A DNA stretch of 64,000 nucleotides from Leptonema illini DSM 21528 (GTDB taxonomy: Bacteria; Spirochaetota; Leptospiria; Leptospirales; Leptonemataceae): positions 258,365-322,364 of the forward strand of contig NZ_JH597773.1 in NCBI RefSeq assembly GCF_000243335.1, in the 5' to 3' direction. Below, piece after piece: positions 25,546 to 34,549 of the stretch. Numbering within the stretch: the stretch's first letter is position 1; every line of letters begins with the position of its first letter. Made by a program: the position numbers and the translations under genes. The notes under the pieces were generated by a model, which was not told where the DNA came from, did not search any database, and worked only from the letters and a program-made list of their open reading frames with translations.

Positions 25546-28523
25546 AACTGTACGCCAACAGAGAAACGTCCCTGCCACTGTGAGAACGGCAACGTGCGAC
25601 GACCATCATAAGGAGAGGCCCATTCGATCTTCATAAGGGCGCCGGGCATGAGAAACCACAAAAAGTTCGCCCAGTGCAGACCGACGCCGACCGAGGCGCG
25701 CAGGTCGCGGGTACGTCCGTTCTGCCATCCCTGAAAGGTATCGGGATCATCGAAGGCGGCGCCGGCATCCATAAAGATCGAACTGCGAATGAGGCCCGGC
25801 GACCAGCGTGTGGGCACGCCGAAGACGAGCTGCTCGATAAAGGTAAAGCGATACTCCAGGTTAACGACGCCCGCATAACGTCCTTCGAATTCCTGAAAGT
25901 CATAGCCGCGCACCGTGTAATAACCGCCGATACGATACGGATAATCCTTTGCGTCGGCTCCGGTGGCGGCCACGGCAAGGGCGCGAAAGGCGAAGATGGA
26001 GTCGTTCTCGAATAGATGATACAGGCGATATTCAAGCAGATGCTGATAGAGCTCACGCTCCCTGCCCGACGTTCGCAGCGGCGCCTCGGTCATGATCATA
26101 AAGGCCTGGCCGTCCAGAGGGCCATACAGAGAATATACCGTCGAATCATAGAGATAACGCAGTCGCACGCTCTGTCGATTTTTATAGACGTCCTGTCGCT
26201 GGTCCTCTTCGGGATACACAGACCTGTAAGTAAACTCATCGCGGCCCGTCTCGACGCTGAGCTGCACCGATCCGAAAGAATGCAGACGCGCTTCAAGCCA
26301 TCCGATCATGCCCGTCGTCTGTAGCGTGCTCAGGCGATAAAACGGGTTATAGATGATGTTATTCAACGAGAAGTCCATCGGATTGAAGATGGCGAAGACG
26401 CCGCTGTAGCTGTAAACGCCGGCACCGGCCTCCACCCTGTAACGTCGGTAGTGATACCGCAGCTCTCCATTCATATACACGGGCTTTTCCTGATACGACA
26501 GGAAGGCCTCCAGTTCATGATCTCCCTTCAGATCCTGAAAGGCGGCATACCCGAGAAAGGCAACGGCCGAATTCCCCTCCCCGTCGCTTGCTCCCGTTAC
26601 GAAAATAAACGGATAGCCCGTCATCTTCAACCACGGCTGGTACGGGCGGTTGTAATCGACGATCGAATACGGTGTGGCAAACGGCGATACGGGTAACGGC
26701 GGTGAATCGAGCTCGGTTGATACGAGGCCCGCTGTGCTGACGGCAGGCAGTCGCTTCTCTTCGGGATCGGCTCCGCCATAGCGACGATAGAAGGCCGCAT
26801 CGACTGCCGGAGCGGCCATACGATAGATCTCGATCGCTCCTTCTTCGCGACGCGAAAAGACGACCGACTCGCCCCGCTGTGAAGAAACATCGATCTGTAA
26901 AAGGTCGATATTCGAAGCGGTTAACGCCTCAACGTTCTCGCTGCCCGTCTTACCGTCCCTCGTTGCCGTACCACGCAGTCTGTACAGATTGCGCACGCCC
27001 TGATGATCTGATATAAAAAGTACGCTGCCGTCGGTTCCGTGCGAGGGCATCTCCTGACGCCCAGGCATGGCAAGCAATCGTCGAATATTGCCCGATTGCA
27101 GATCGACGCGAAAAAGATCCATATCAGGCTCGATGGCATCTCCGTTACCGCATGAGGCGTAGTCGACGAACAGTCCATCGGGCGTGAAGGAGGGCGTGCT
27201 TTCGCGACACAGATCGTCTGTGAGCGAGCGTATCGAGCCGGAGTCTACGTCCATCACGAAAAGCTCGGTGCGTCCTCTGATCGAACCTACGAAAGCGATA
27301 CGGCTGCCGTCGGGCGAATAGACCGGATCTGAGATGACATCGACAGGCGGAGTGTATAACCGCTCCAGAGATCCGTCACTTATGTCGACGACGGCCAGGG
27401 CCTGACTGCCGCGGTTTCGCGTACCAAAAAGCAATCTTGTACCGTCGGGATGAAACGAGAGCCGCGTCGTAAACGGCTGCCATTCTTCGTAGTCGGCCGA
27501 CTTGAGAAAACGCAGCAGCAATCGTTTTTCGGATTGCTCATCCTCCGATATGCCCGGCCCCGGCAGCCTGCGAATCACGATGGCCGGGAAGATACTGCGA
27601 TAGGTAAGGAAGGCGACGGTGCGCCCGTCCGGAGAAAGAGCCGGCTTATAATGAAATCCGTTTCGATCAAGATAACGAAAGCTCACCTTCTGATAACGCA
27701 GGGATGCTTCGTCATAGGCCTTCGCTTTCGCATATGTGCGCTCCAGATGCAGGCGGTATTCGACGCCGAACTCAAAGAAGTTCATGCCGAACGTAGAACG
27801 AAAGGCCTTATCGAGATGACGCAGAGCGGCCATCTCGCGTAACAGCATACCGATGCGCTCCGGCCCCCATCGGATCGCGATGAAATGCATGATGGACTGC
27901 CCGCCCGGATAATTCATGTAGCCGCCACCTGCAAACTGCAGATCAAACAGATCGGGCATGCGCGAATAAACCATGAGATCCCTTACAACGGAGTCCATGC
28001 CCTGCGTGCCGTTGCTCAGATACTCGGCCATGCCTTCCATCAGCCACAATGGATACGCTCCGTAGTTGCCGCCCAGCATATCGAATTGATAGGCGTGAAC
28101 GATTTCGTGCGCAAGCACATGCCGCAGAGCTTCAAGATCTCCGTTGACGGGAAGAACGACACGTCTCTCAAAAAAATCCGTGAATCCGCCCGTGCCTTCG
28201 TCGATGGCATAAGGCAGTATGTTCGTTGCCTGGAAATCCTGAAATGACGGGTAAAGAAAAACGGGAACGCGACGGCTCAGGTTATGACGCAGAACGCCCT
28301 GCAGTCGATCGGCCGTCTTTTCAGAGATATCGGCGGCAATACGCGCAACATTTAAATAGCCTTCCGGATAATGGATGAAGAAACGATCGGTACGCAACGT
28401 CTTCCATTCGTAATGGCGGGATGGTACCTTGTGCTGAGCCAGAAGCGCGGCTGGAAAACAGAGAGGCAGGATCAGAATCAGCTTTCGCACGAATACGGCA
28501 AATGTGTTGACCTTGCAGGGCAT
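25542..28523 (-). CDS. Metallopeptidase-like / TolB-type propeller / Omp85-like barrel fusion protein
   Basis: A 993-residue exported protein with a signal peptide (about residues 1-28, ending PAALLAQ). First comes a gluzincin-like metallopeptidase domain with HEIVHAYQ and, about 25 residues later, WLMEGMAEYLS supplying a Glu. Next are four or more PD40/WD40-like repeats (SPDGRTVAF, HPDGTRLLF, SPDGSRIAF, TPDGLFVDY). The last 330 or so residues are rich in alternating aromatic strands and contain VRGYDFQEFEG, the VRGY/F motif of the Omp85/surface-antigen barrel, ending with a terminal Phe. The likely site is the outer membrane. The ATG at 28523 puts the signal peptide at the N-terminus. It is divergent, 22 nt apart, from an AsmA-like gene. 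Confidence 0.8.
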   Translation of the reverse strand: MPCKVNTFAVFVRKLILILPLCFPAALLAQHKVPSRHYEWKTLRTDRFFIHYPEGYLNVARIAADISEKTADRLQGVLRHNLSRRVPVFLYPSFQDFQATNILPYAIDEGTGGFTDFFERRVVLPVNGDLEALRHVLAHEIVHAYQFDMLGGNYGAYPLWLMEGMAEYLSNGTQGMDSVVRDLMVYSRMPDLFDLQFAGGGYMNYPGGQSIMHFIAIRWGPERIGMLLREMAALRHLDKAFRSTFGMNFFEFGVEYRLHLERTYAKAKAYDEASLRYQKVSFRYLDRNGFHYKPALSPDGRTVAFLTYRSIFPAIVIRRLPGPGISEDEQSEKRLLLRFLKSADYEEWQPFTTRLSFHPDGTRLLFGTRNRGSQALAVVDISDGSLERLYTPPVDVISDPVYSPDGSRIAFVGSIRGRTELFVMDVDSGSIRSLTDDLCRESTPSFTPDGLFVDYASCGNGDAIEPDMDLFRVDLQSGNIRRLLAMPGRQEMPSHGTDGSVLFISDHQGVRNLYRLRGTATRDGKTGSENVEALTASNIDLLQIDVSSQRGESVVFSRREEGAIEIYRMAAPAVDAAFYRRYGGADPEEKRLPAVSTAGLVSTELDSPPLPVSPFATPYSIVDYNRPYQPWLKMTGYPFIFVTGASDGEGNSAVAFLGYAAFQDLKGDHELEAFLSYQEKPVYMNGELRYHYRRYRVEAGAGVYSYSGVFAIFNPMDFSLNNIIYNPFYRLSTLQTTGMIGWLEARLHSFGSVQLSVETGRDEFTYRSVYPEEDQRQDVYKNRQSVRLRYLYDSTVYSLYGPLDGQAFMIMTEAPLRTSGRERELYQHLLEYRLYHLFENDSIFAFRALAVAATGADAKDYPYRIGGYYTVRGYDFQEFEGRYAGVVNLEYRFTFIEQLVFGVPTRWSPGLIRSSIFMDAGAAFDDPDTFQGWQNGRTRDLRASVGVGLHWANFLWFLMPGALMKIEWASPYDGRRTLPFSQWQGRFSVGVQF

Positions 28524-28545
28524 GAGAGGACTGTTTTCCCGAACA

Positions 28546-30702
28546 ATGAAAAAGAAATGGATTCCGGTCGTTCTCCTGTCAATCGCAGCAGCAAGTATCG
28601 CAGCATTTTTCGCGACGGCGAAGCTGATTGAAAACCGCATCGTCGATGCCGGAGTAATCAACACCGAGACCCGGCTGATAGAAGAGAAAGCCGGCCTCTC
28701 TTTGAAATACGGAAATGCCCATTACGATATCTTTCGCGGTCTCGTTCTTACAGGCGTTCATATCGCCGAACGCGCTGAAAAGGGAGAGAACGTCGTCTTC
28801 AGTTCAGGCCAGGCCATCTTTCAGTTCCCTCTGCTTGAGCTGCTTCGCGGCAACGTCACGCCCTCACGCCTGATTCTTATCGAAGGGCGTATGAATCTAT
28901 CGGGCAAATCCGACCCGCGCAATAGAATAGAAAAGCTCATCGCCTTCCTCAAACACACCTCGCTCGATCTGGAATGGCGAGATGTGCAGATCGACGGCTT
29001 GAAAGACAGCGCCGATTTCGCGGCAAAAGACGTGCGGCTTGCCGGCACACTCATCGTCCGAGACATGGAAACGCCCGCGCTGCGCCTTGCCGTCGAATTC
29101 CGCGACGACGATGTTTTCAAGATTCAAGGAAGCTGGAAGTCCGCTCCCATGGAACGACTTTTTGTAAGAGTGGAAAGCATGCCGGTGCGTCTGCCCCATC
29201 TATGGATGGCGAGCTTTCCCTATCTTCCCGCCGACGCCGATCTGCGCTGGAAAGAAGGCGTCATCAACGCCGAAGGCTCCATCGACCTGACCGAAGAAGG
29301 CTATGCCTTTCATCTGCGCGGAGCCTTCAAGCATCTGCAGTTCTCGATTCCCGATACGGGATTCGAGGCGAGAGATCTCGACGGAAGCTTTGATCAGATG
29401 ATCGTCGGTTCTTACGCCACAGGCATGCTCAATTCGCGACTCAACGTTCGCAATCCTCTGATCGAACATTCGGCCGAACTGGACAGAGATGCGAAAACGG
29501 GCGTCGACGAAGCTCGCTTTAAAGGCAAGCTCAATCTGCGCGAAAGCGAAAACCTCAAGCTTCCTCCGTTTGTGAAATCGGCCACGATCGAATACGCCGT
29601 CGGCCTACAGATCAGGCGACTTCGCGACCGAGAAGCGTTAGCCCCAGACGTGAAGATCACCATTCGCAATCTGAAAATGGATTTCGGCGATCAGTGGAAG
29701 TCGCTTGCTCCCATTCATGTGGATGAGGCGACGCTTGTCGGTTCGAGCCGCATCGCCGTAAATGTTCCTGGTCGTATCGGCACGGTGCCCTTTCAGTTCA
29801 CGGCATCGATTCAGCCCGATCTGTTTAAAACATCTTCGGATGGCATCATCTTCAAGCATCAATCCGAATTCCAGCTCGATATCGACGAGATGTCGATTGA
29901 AGATGCAATCCATCGTACAGGCGTATTCGTTGACGACCTGCGCCGTTACGTAAGCGGCCCCGACGCCGTGAAATCCGAAGACTTCGGGCCCGTTTGGGAG
30001 AATAAGTTTATCCAGAATCCGCGCTTTCGCAAATACTTCGAACAGGCGATCATCAACGGACAGATACGCGTTCTGAAAATCAGCGACGCATCGCCCGATA
30101 TGCCTTCCTCTCTACAGTTCCAATTCAGGCATCGCATCCCTTCGACCGAGCTCACGATGGTTCGTCCGGACGGCTTCAACATGAGCGCCCATTATCGCAT
30201 CTTCTACGATGCGGCGCTGCCGTCGCATGACGCTCGCTTTGAGGTGAACTACAGCGGAGCCGGCTATCGCAGTCGCCTATTCACCGATCCGGGACTTGAA
30301 GTCGATCCTCTTGAATCCCTCGAATTCAAATACACCTTCCAGGCCGAAGGGTTATACCTGGCCGACCTTTATTATAAGAGCCTGACGGGGCTTTTTATCA
30401 AGGCAAAGCATGTTCCCGTTCAAAAGGACTATCGCCTTGATCTGCTTCTGCGTTTGATGGAGCTTGATCCCGGACGGCTGCGATACGTGGACTTCGACAT
30501 CCAGCGTCACAGCTCGGGATCGCTTTTCAAACCGCTTATCGTTCGCATCGACGGCGATGAGGCGTCGCTGATCGGCAACGGCGAGTTCAACATCTACGAA
30601 GGCGGCCTGTTGCAATTCAACTACTTCATGAAATCAAACGGTCGACAGAATCGCTTCAGTATTCGCATTCGCCCCGACCAGGTATGGATACCCTCGTCAT
30701 GA
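28546..30702 (+). CDS. AsmA/TamB-like inner-membrane-anchored periplasmic protein
   Basis: A 718-residue protein with one N-terminal membrane anchor (about residues 5-25) and a long beta-rich remainder. The segment after the anchor has the AsmA/TamB-type order: a TGL-like KAGLSLKYGNA strand, then GLVLTGVHI, a FSSGQAIFQFPLLELLRGN stretch, then PSRLILIEGRMNL. In known members this N-terminal pattern begins a hydrophobic groove that carries lipids or supports barrel assembly. Assignment to the superfamily is from pattern, not a full alignment. The ATG at 28546 is chosen because the anchor begins there (MKKKW). The next gene starts inside its stop (ATGA). Confidence 0.65.
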   Translation: MKKKWIPVVLLSIAAASIAAFFATAKLIENRIVDAGVINTETRLIEEKAGLSLKYGNAHYDIFRGLVLTGVHIAERAEKGENVVFSSGQAIFQFPLLELLRGNVTPSRLILIEGRMNLSGKSDPRNRIEKLIAFLKHTSLDLEWRDVQIDGLKDSADFAAKDVRLAGTLIVRDMETPALRLAVEFRDDDVFKIQGSWKSAPMERLFVRVESMPVRLPHLWMASFPYLPADADLRWKEGVINAEGSIDLTEEGYAFHLRGAFKHLQFSIPDTGFEARDLDGSFDQMIVGSYATGMLNSRLNVRNPLIEHSAELDRDAKTGVDEARFKGKLNLRESENLKLPPFVKSATIEYAVGLQIRRLRDREALAPDVKITIRNLKMDFGDQWKSLAPIHVDEATLVGSSRIAVNVPGRIGTVPFQFTASIQPDLFKTSSDGIIFKHQSEFQLDIDEMSIEDAIHRTGVFVDDLRRYVSGPDAVKSEDFGPVWENKFIQNPRFRKYFEQAIINGQIRVLKISDASPDMPSSLQFQFRHRIPSTELTMVRPDGFNMSAHYRIFYDAALPSHDARFEVNYSGAGYRSRLFTDPGLEVDPLESLEFKYTFQAEGLYLADLYYKSLTGLFIKAKHVPVQKDYRLDLLLRLMELDPGRLRYVDFDIQRHSSGSLFKPLIVRIDGDEASLIGNGEFNIYEGGLLQFNYFMKSNGRQNRFSIRIRPDQVWIPSS

Positions 30703-31061
30703 AAAAGATCATTTTCTTAACTTTAACGCTCATCCTTGTTAACGCCTGCAGTCGCCCTTCTGACGTCGACGACCGCTCTGAAGAGTTCGCACCGGGCAAG
30801 GAGCTGGCAGGAACGTATGCGCTTCAGCCAGCTTACGTTAACGAGAGCATCGACATCACCGCCGAAGGTAAGGTGCGGTACCGCAAGGCCGACGCAGCGA
30901 CTCGCGAAGGTCTGGCTTATAGAAATCGATTTCGGTTGATTATTTTTCTTGATGACGAGACAGAACCCACCGGTATATTTATGCTGAATGACCGAAATCC
31001 CGAACGGTGGCCAGGCTTCTGGAAGGGAGAGGTGCGGTTCATTCAGTTGAAGGCGAACTGA
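30699..31061 (+). CDS. Small lipoprotein coupled to the AsmA-like gene
   Basis: A 120-residue protein with leader MKKIIFLTLTLILVNAC; VNAC is a clear lipobox (Cys17). The mature part is about 100 residues of probable beta structure (KELAGTYALQP, IDITAEGKVRYRK, WKGEVRFIQLK), resembling a small lipocalin-like or META-type fold. This resemblance is weak. Its ATG overlaps the stop of the AsmA-like gene (ATGA at 30699-30702), so it is translated with it and is a likely partner. No function is recognised. Confidence 0.75.
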   Translation: MKKIIFLTLTLILVNACSRPSDVDDRSEEFAPGKELAGTYALQPAYVNESIDITAEGKVRYRKADAATREGLAYRNRFRLIIFLDDETEPTGIFMLNDRNPERWPGFWKGEVRFIQLKAN

Positions 31062-31137
31062 TTGCAAAAAGTGCAGTTTTTTTTATAAAGGATGCATAGG
31101 ATTCAAATTCCGATGTTTTTTGTCTTCCGGGCCTATG

Positions 31138-31165
31138 TTGATAGGAATGCTCGGTTGCATAATAT
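31138..31165 (+). promoter_or_regulatory. Probable promoter of the XRE regulator gene
   Basis: TTGATA (31138-31143) and TAATAT (31160-31165) are separated by 16 nt. They lie 45 nt upstream of the ATG at 31210 in an AT-rich stretch. Confidence 0.55.
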
Positions 31166-31209
31166 GCAAGTTCGCTGCCTTTGAAGCCATTCGTCGACGG
31201 GAGACCGAT

Positions 31210-31647
31210 ATGGAAACAGGCTACGATACAACGCTCGGGCGCATTGGGGAGCGAATCCGCACGTTTCGAAAAAGTCGGGGACTTCGCATGAAGGATCTGG
31301 CCGCCGACCTGCTGGAGCGCCAGGGAGTGCAGATCGGCGAAAGCATGATCTCACGCATCGAAAACGGTCAGACGGAGCTGCGACTCGGGAACCTGCATGC
31401 GATCGCCGCCGCTCTGAACGTCGACGTCTCTGAGCTGCTGCGGCTGCCCGCTCCTGACCACCATCCGCTGGGAGTACTCGACGATCCACGGCTGCTTTAC
31501 AGGGTAAGACAGCTAAGGGCCCTGCTCACCGATGAGCAGATCCGCATCTCCCTCATTCAGTTCATCGATCTGCTTCTTTTAATGGAAGATGAGAGCACAA
31601 AGAAGAAGCCAAAGAAGGACTCGGACGACGAAGAAGACGAAGGCTGA
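31210..31647 (+). CDS. XRE-family helix-turn-helix regulator
   Basis: A 145-residue transcription regulator. Residues 8-70 form a Cro/CI-type HTH (IGERIRTFRKSRGLRMKDLA, then GESMISRIENGQTE and LHAIAAALNVDVSELL). A helical region follows, and the Lys/Asp/Glu-rich tail (KKKPKKDSDDEEDEG) is disordered. The ATG at 31210 is preceded by GGGAGA with good spacing. In-frame codons upstream to 31120 cross the promoter and are unlikely to be translated. The target is unknown; it is followed by a Nudix gene with its own promoter. Confidence 0.85.
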   Translation: METGYDTTLGRIGERIRTFRKSRGLRMKDLAADLLERQGVQIGESMISRIENGQTELRLGNLHAIAAALNVDVSELLRLPAPDHHPLGVLDDPRLLYRVRQLRALLTDEQIRISLIQFIDLLLLMEDESTKKKPKKDSDDEEDEG

Positions 31648-31676
31648 TTGCTTTTCGCCCGGAGTCATGCTATCTT
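31648..31676 (+). promoter_or_regulatory. Probable promoter of the Nudix gene
   Basis: TTGCTT (31648-31653) and TATCTT (31671-31676) with a 17-nt spacer start immediately after the XRE stop and lie 43 nt before the Nudix ATG. It is a moderate match to the sigma-70 consensus. Confidence 0.45.
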
Positions 31677-31718
31677 GTTTCTTATCAGAGCTCTTATAGA
31701 GCGCTTCTGATTTGAAAC

Positions 31719-32342
31719 ATGAACGCCATACGTAACAGCCTCACCGAACGCCTGAAAGAGCCTCTTCCGGGGCCCGAGATCTGGAAGCACTGGACGTCGC
31801 GCACAGATCCGCATTTCACACCTCCCACAAACGCGAAACAGGCCGGAGTGCTCATCTGTCTCTATCAACGAAAAGGCGACATCTTTCTACCGGTGATGAT
31901 GCGTCCGTCACGCAGCGGCCCGCATTCCGGTCAGATCAGCCTGCCCGGCGGCGCCTTCGAAGGGGATCGCGATACCAGCCTCATCGACACCGCCCTGCGC
32001 GAGGCCGAAGAAGAGATGGGGATTCGTGACGTCGCCATCATCGGAACGCTCAGCTCTCTATATATACCTGTGAGCGACTTTCTCGTGCAGCCTGTGATCG
32101 GAACGGTCGATGCCGCTCCGGAGTTCCGACCGGACCCGACCGAGGTTGAACGCATTATCGAGGTTCCCGTCGATGAGCTGCTCGATCGCCGCAATCACAG
32201 CACGCATACGTTTCAGTATAAAGAACGGACGATCCATGCTCCTGCCTTTCGTGTCGCAGGCGAGAATATCTGGGGAGCGACGGCGATGATACTTGCCGAG
32301 TTCCTTCACGTCTACGAGCAGAGCAACCTATCAAGAAACTGA
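31719..32342 (+). CDS. Nudix hydrolase, CoA-pyrophosphatase (NudL/UPF0035) type
   Basis: A 207-residue Nudix enzyme. The UPF0035 pattern SGQISLPGGAFE...D.S..DTALREAEEEMGI (residues about 69-97) contains both the NudL-specific SGQISLPGG and the Nudix box REAEEEMG with its metal-binding glutamates. Members hydrolyse CoA and acyl-CoA to 4'-phosphopantetheine and 3',5'-ADP. Length and C-terminal ENIWGATAMIL (a G.T..I signature) fit the subfamily. No operon partner is evident. Confidence 0.88.
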   Translation: MNAIRNSLTERLKEPLPGPEIWKHWTSRTDPHFTPPTNAKQAGVLICLYQRKGDIFLPVMMRPSRSGPHSGQISLPGGAFEGDRDTSLIDTALREAEEEMGIRDVAIIGTLSSLYIPVSDFLVQPVIGTVDAAPEFRPDPTEVERIIEVPVDELLDRRNHSTHTFQYKERTIHAPAFRVAGENIWGATAMILAEFLHVYEQSNLSRN

Positions 32343-32355
32343 AAAATTAATTTCG

Positions 32356-32859
32356 ATGTTCTGTTTTATGATCAACATGAACACGGCAGAACTCGTAAAG
32401 ATTTTTCGAACGGCCTATGATACGGCGTTGCCCAAACCTCTACATGACTTTATTGCCGACGAACAATTCAAAGGCATGGACGGAAAGTATATCACCATTG
32501 AGGGAAAGAAATACAGATTGAGATTTCTCAGTGATATGCTGGATCGAATGGGAGGCCTCGTCGACCAGGCAATCCGAGTCGCCATCAGCGACAGCACAGG
32601 CGGCGAACCGATCGGCTTCTTTGAGGCGATAGCAGGCGACGACGACTACTTCCATGAGATTGCCGTTGTTCCACGGCACAGCGAGAATCGACTCGATAAA
32701 AACGATCCACTTCCGGTTTACCTCATCTCTTTTAGAGGTTATCCTGTTGAGTTTGACGAAGACGAAGATGAAGATCTGGAAGAGGAAGAAGATACCTTTG
32801 AGTTTCATATTCGCAAAATCAGTGCAAGCTTTGAGCAGTTTCTAAAGCTCGTTCCATGA
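32356..32859 (+). CDS. Small acidic protein, possibly SMI1/KNR4 (SUKH)-like
   Basis: About 160-167 residues; starts at 32356, 32368 or 32377 are all possible. It opens with FRTAYDTALPKPLHDFI and ends with a very acidic stretch (FDEDEDEDLEEEEDTFEF), then RKISASFEQFLKLV. A final 'SFEQFL' helix after an acidic stretch is common in SUKH immunity and cell-wall regulatory proteins, but the diagnostic N-terminal motif is not clear. Base composition is more AT-rich than the neighbours. No secretion signal is seen. The function is unknown; the SUKH link is weak. Confidence 0.6.
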   Translation: MFCFMINMNTAELVKIFRTAYDTALPKPLHDFIADEQFKGMDGKYITIEGKKYRLRFLSDMLDRMGGLVDQAIRVAISDSTGGEPIGFFEAIAGDDDYFHEIAVVPRHSENRLDKNDPLPVYLISFRGYPVEFDEDEDEDLEEEEDTFEFHIRKISASFEQFLKLVP

Positions 32860-32918
32860 CTCCTCAGCGGATGGGAGCTCTATAAAAAGCCATAAAGCTT
32901 GCCTTTCTGAGGCGATGA

Positions 32919-33887
32919 ATGAGGCTGTTCTCTATGAGCAGAGCCCTTGCCATTTTCTTCACGCTATTAATTCTGAATTGCGCATCCGGAGCTTCGCTAC
33001 AGGCTCATCCTCAAGCTATGAACGACGAACCACTGCGCATCTCGGACGGAAACGGCAATCTCTATGAGATCGGTCCGACGCTTCTGTTCTATAAACCTGT
33101 TACAGCGAAGCAGAGCTCGTCGGGCCTGTATTCCGGAGGCGAGCCTGCCGCGCTTGCACTGACAGGGGAGATGCACAGCGCACTGAGAGGGACGATTCAT
33201 AAGGCCCTCGCCCATAAGTCGGATCACATCTCGAACCGCGAAAAAGGCTCCTATCAGATCGCCATAAGCAAGGAACGGATTATACTGAGGCATGGCAGTC
33301 CGTCGGCGGAGGCGCTGCGCACCACCCTTGAACGAATCAGAAAAAGCGCGATTCCTGTGCCGCTTCTTTATAACGTAGAGCGAGGCGAGAACCCATGGAG
33401 CGGCATGACTGACACGGCCGAACAGGAAGAACGCAACCGCACGATTTACGCACGTTCGAGCGATGTGCTCAAGGGCTATGAGCCGATCGATGCGCCTTAT
33501 CTGAAGACGAAAGGCCGTCCCCTGCTCTTTCGTTCGATGCAGAAGAAAGAGGTCGTTGTTAGCGAGGCGGATTTCTCTATGCTCACCCGGCCCGATGTGA
33601 CGCGCATCACATCGGGCGATGAGGTCGTTATCGGAAGGGCCTTAAAGGGCGAGTTACTTGCTCCTTCCTTTTTACTTCCGTTTTTACTGAAAGGCCAGAT
33701 CCTTATCAGCTACTGGCATACGGACGCCGAGATCCGGTTAACGGGTGAATCGGCATCGAACGGACGCATCTGCTATGAATTCAAGGGCGAGCATCATTAT
33801 TACACGAACGAGAAGAACACGGACCCGCTGAGCTTTGCCGTATGCGTTGAGGTGAAGAGCGGGCAGATCTCGGTTGTGGGGAGATAG
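32919..33887 (+). CDS. Putative lipoprotein of unknown function
   Basis: A 322-residue exported protein. The leader MRLFSMSRALAIFFTLLILNC ends in a usable lipobox (ILNC, Cys21). GAGG at 32909-32912 is well placed for the ATG at 32919. The mature protein has no recognised domain. It contains a DGNGNLYEIG strand, a central charged helical region and a C-terminal WHTDAEIRLTGESASNGRICYEF segment with two cysteines that could pair. It stands at the border of the accessory island that follows. Confidence 0.75.
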   Translation: MRLFSMSRALAIFFTLLILNCASGASLQAHPQAMNDEPLRISDGNGNLYEIGPTLLFYKPVTAKQSSSGLYSGGEPAALALTGEMHSALRGTIHKALAHKSDHISNREKGSYQIAISKERIILRHGSPSAEALRTTLERIRKSAIPVPLLYNVERGENPWSGMTDTAEQEERNRTIYARSSDVLKGYEPIDAPYLKTKGRPLLFRSMQKKEVVVSEADFSMLTRPDVTRITSGDEVVIGRALKGELLAPSFLLPFLLKGQILISYWHTDAEIRLTGESASNGRICYEFKGEHHYYTNEKNTDPLSFAVCVEVKSGQISVVGR

Positions 33888-33916
33888 ACAGGCTAACCGT
33901 AGAGAGCGTGGGGCGC

Positions 33917-34160
33917 GAAGAAGAGTAAACCGCAGAGGGCGCTGAGGACACGGAGGGGGAAGGAGAGAGTTGTTGGGGGCGTTATACGTTCACTATTCTT
34001 CCAGTTGAGTTCCAGTCACCGCTACGGGAGTTTGTGGCTCGATCAAAGAGTTGTTGTCCACGAAAGACGCGAAACTCGAATACAGGGTTTTGCCGCTCCT
34101 TATAAAGCCCTGTATCGTGAACAAAAATACAATATCAGGGTAGCTTCTCGTTAGCCGGGG
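33917..34160. repeat. Repeat copy R1: 3' flank of the Doc gene
   Basis: This stretch is about 85% identical to 34912-35167 by eye over its main 160-nt block. It shares a CGCAGAGGGCGCTGAGGACA core, the GCGTTATAC site (GTTATAC at 33981-33987) and a second 18-nt block at 34143-34160 that contains the doc stop codon. It fills the 263-nt gap between the lipoprotein gene and doc. It looks like a mobile or cassette-associated 3' element rather than coding DNA. Confidence 0.85.
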
Positions 34161-34549
34161 TTTTCTCTCGCATGTTCAGTAAGCCAGTTCGTCAGTTCTG
34201 ATTCGTTGAGTTTTCCGGCCGCCAGTTGCAGCATCCTGGCTACGACATCCTCTTCTGTGGCGTCAAAATCGTATCCATTCAAACCGAGAAATACATACAT
34301 CGCCATGAAAGCAATGCGCTTGTTGCCATCTACGAATGGATGGTTTCGGGCTATTCCATAGCCGTAAGCCGCAGCGAGCTGAAGCAAGTGGACTCTGTCG
34401 TCGTAATTGAGGAGATTCTGCGGACGGAAAAGAGCTGACTCCAGCAATCCTTGATCTCGTATGCCATGGATGCCGCCCGACTGATTGATTTGATCCTTGT
34501 GGATCGCAAGGATCATCCTTTCGGTCAGCCATCTGATCGATCGCTTCAT
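34151..34549 (-). CDS. doc: Fic/Doc-family toxin (death-on-curing type)
   Basis: A 132-residue Doc-type toxin. The Fic motif HPFVDGNKRIAF (about residues 69-80) is complete. GGIHGIRDQGLLESAL near residues 24-39 is typical of Doc proteins, which phosphorylate elongation factor Tu in known cases and so stop translation. The start overlaps the antitoxin stop (ATGA, 34546-34549), as usual for toxin-antitoxin pairs. Its last residues and stop codon lie in repeat R1, which has a counterpart at the end of the unrelated gene at 35158. This suggests the 3' end was acquired with the cassette. Confidence 0.9.
   Translation of the reverse strand: MKRSIRWLTERMILAIHKDQINQSGGIHGIRDQGLLESALFRPQNLLNYDDRVHLLQLAAAYGYGIARNHPFVDGNKRIAFMAMYVFLGLNGYDFDATEEDVVARMLQLAAGKLNESELTNWLTEHARENPG

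Noticed and set aside
33888-34150. Possible insertion sequence between the lipoprotein and doc
   Set aside because: No transposase, no terminal inverted repeats and no target duplication; the similarity to 34912-35167 is a direct repeat without coding content.
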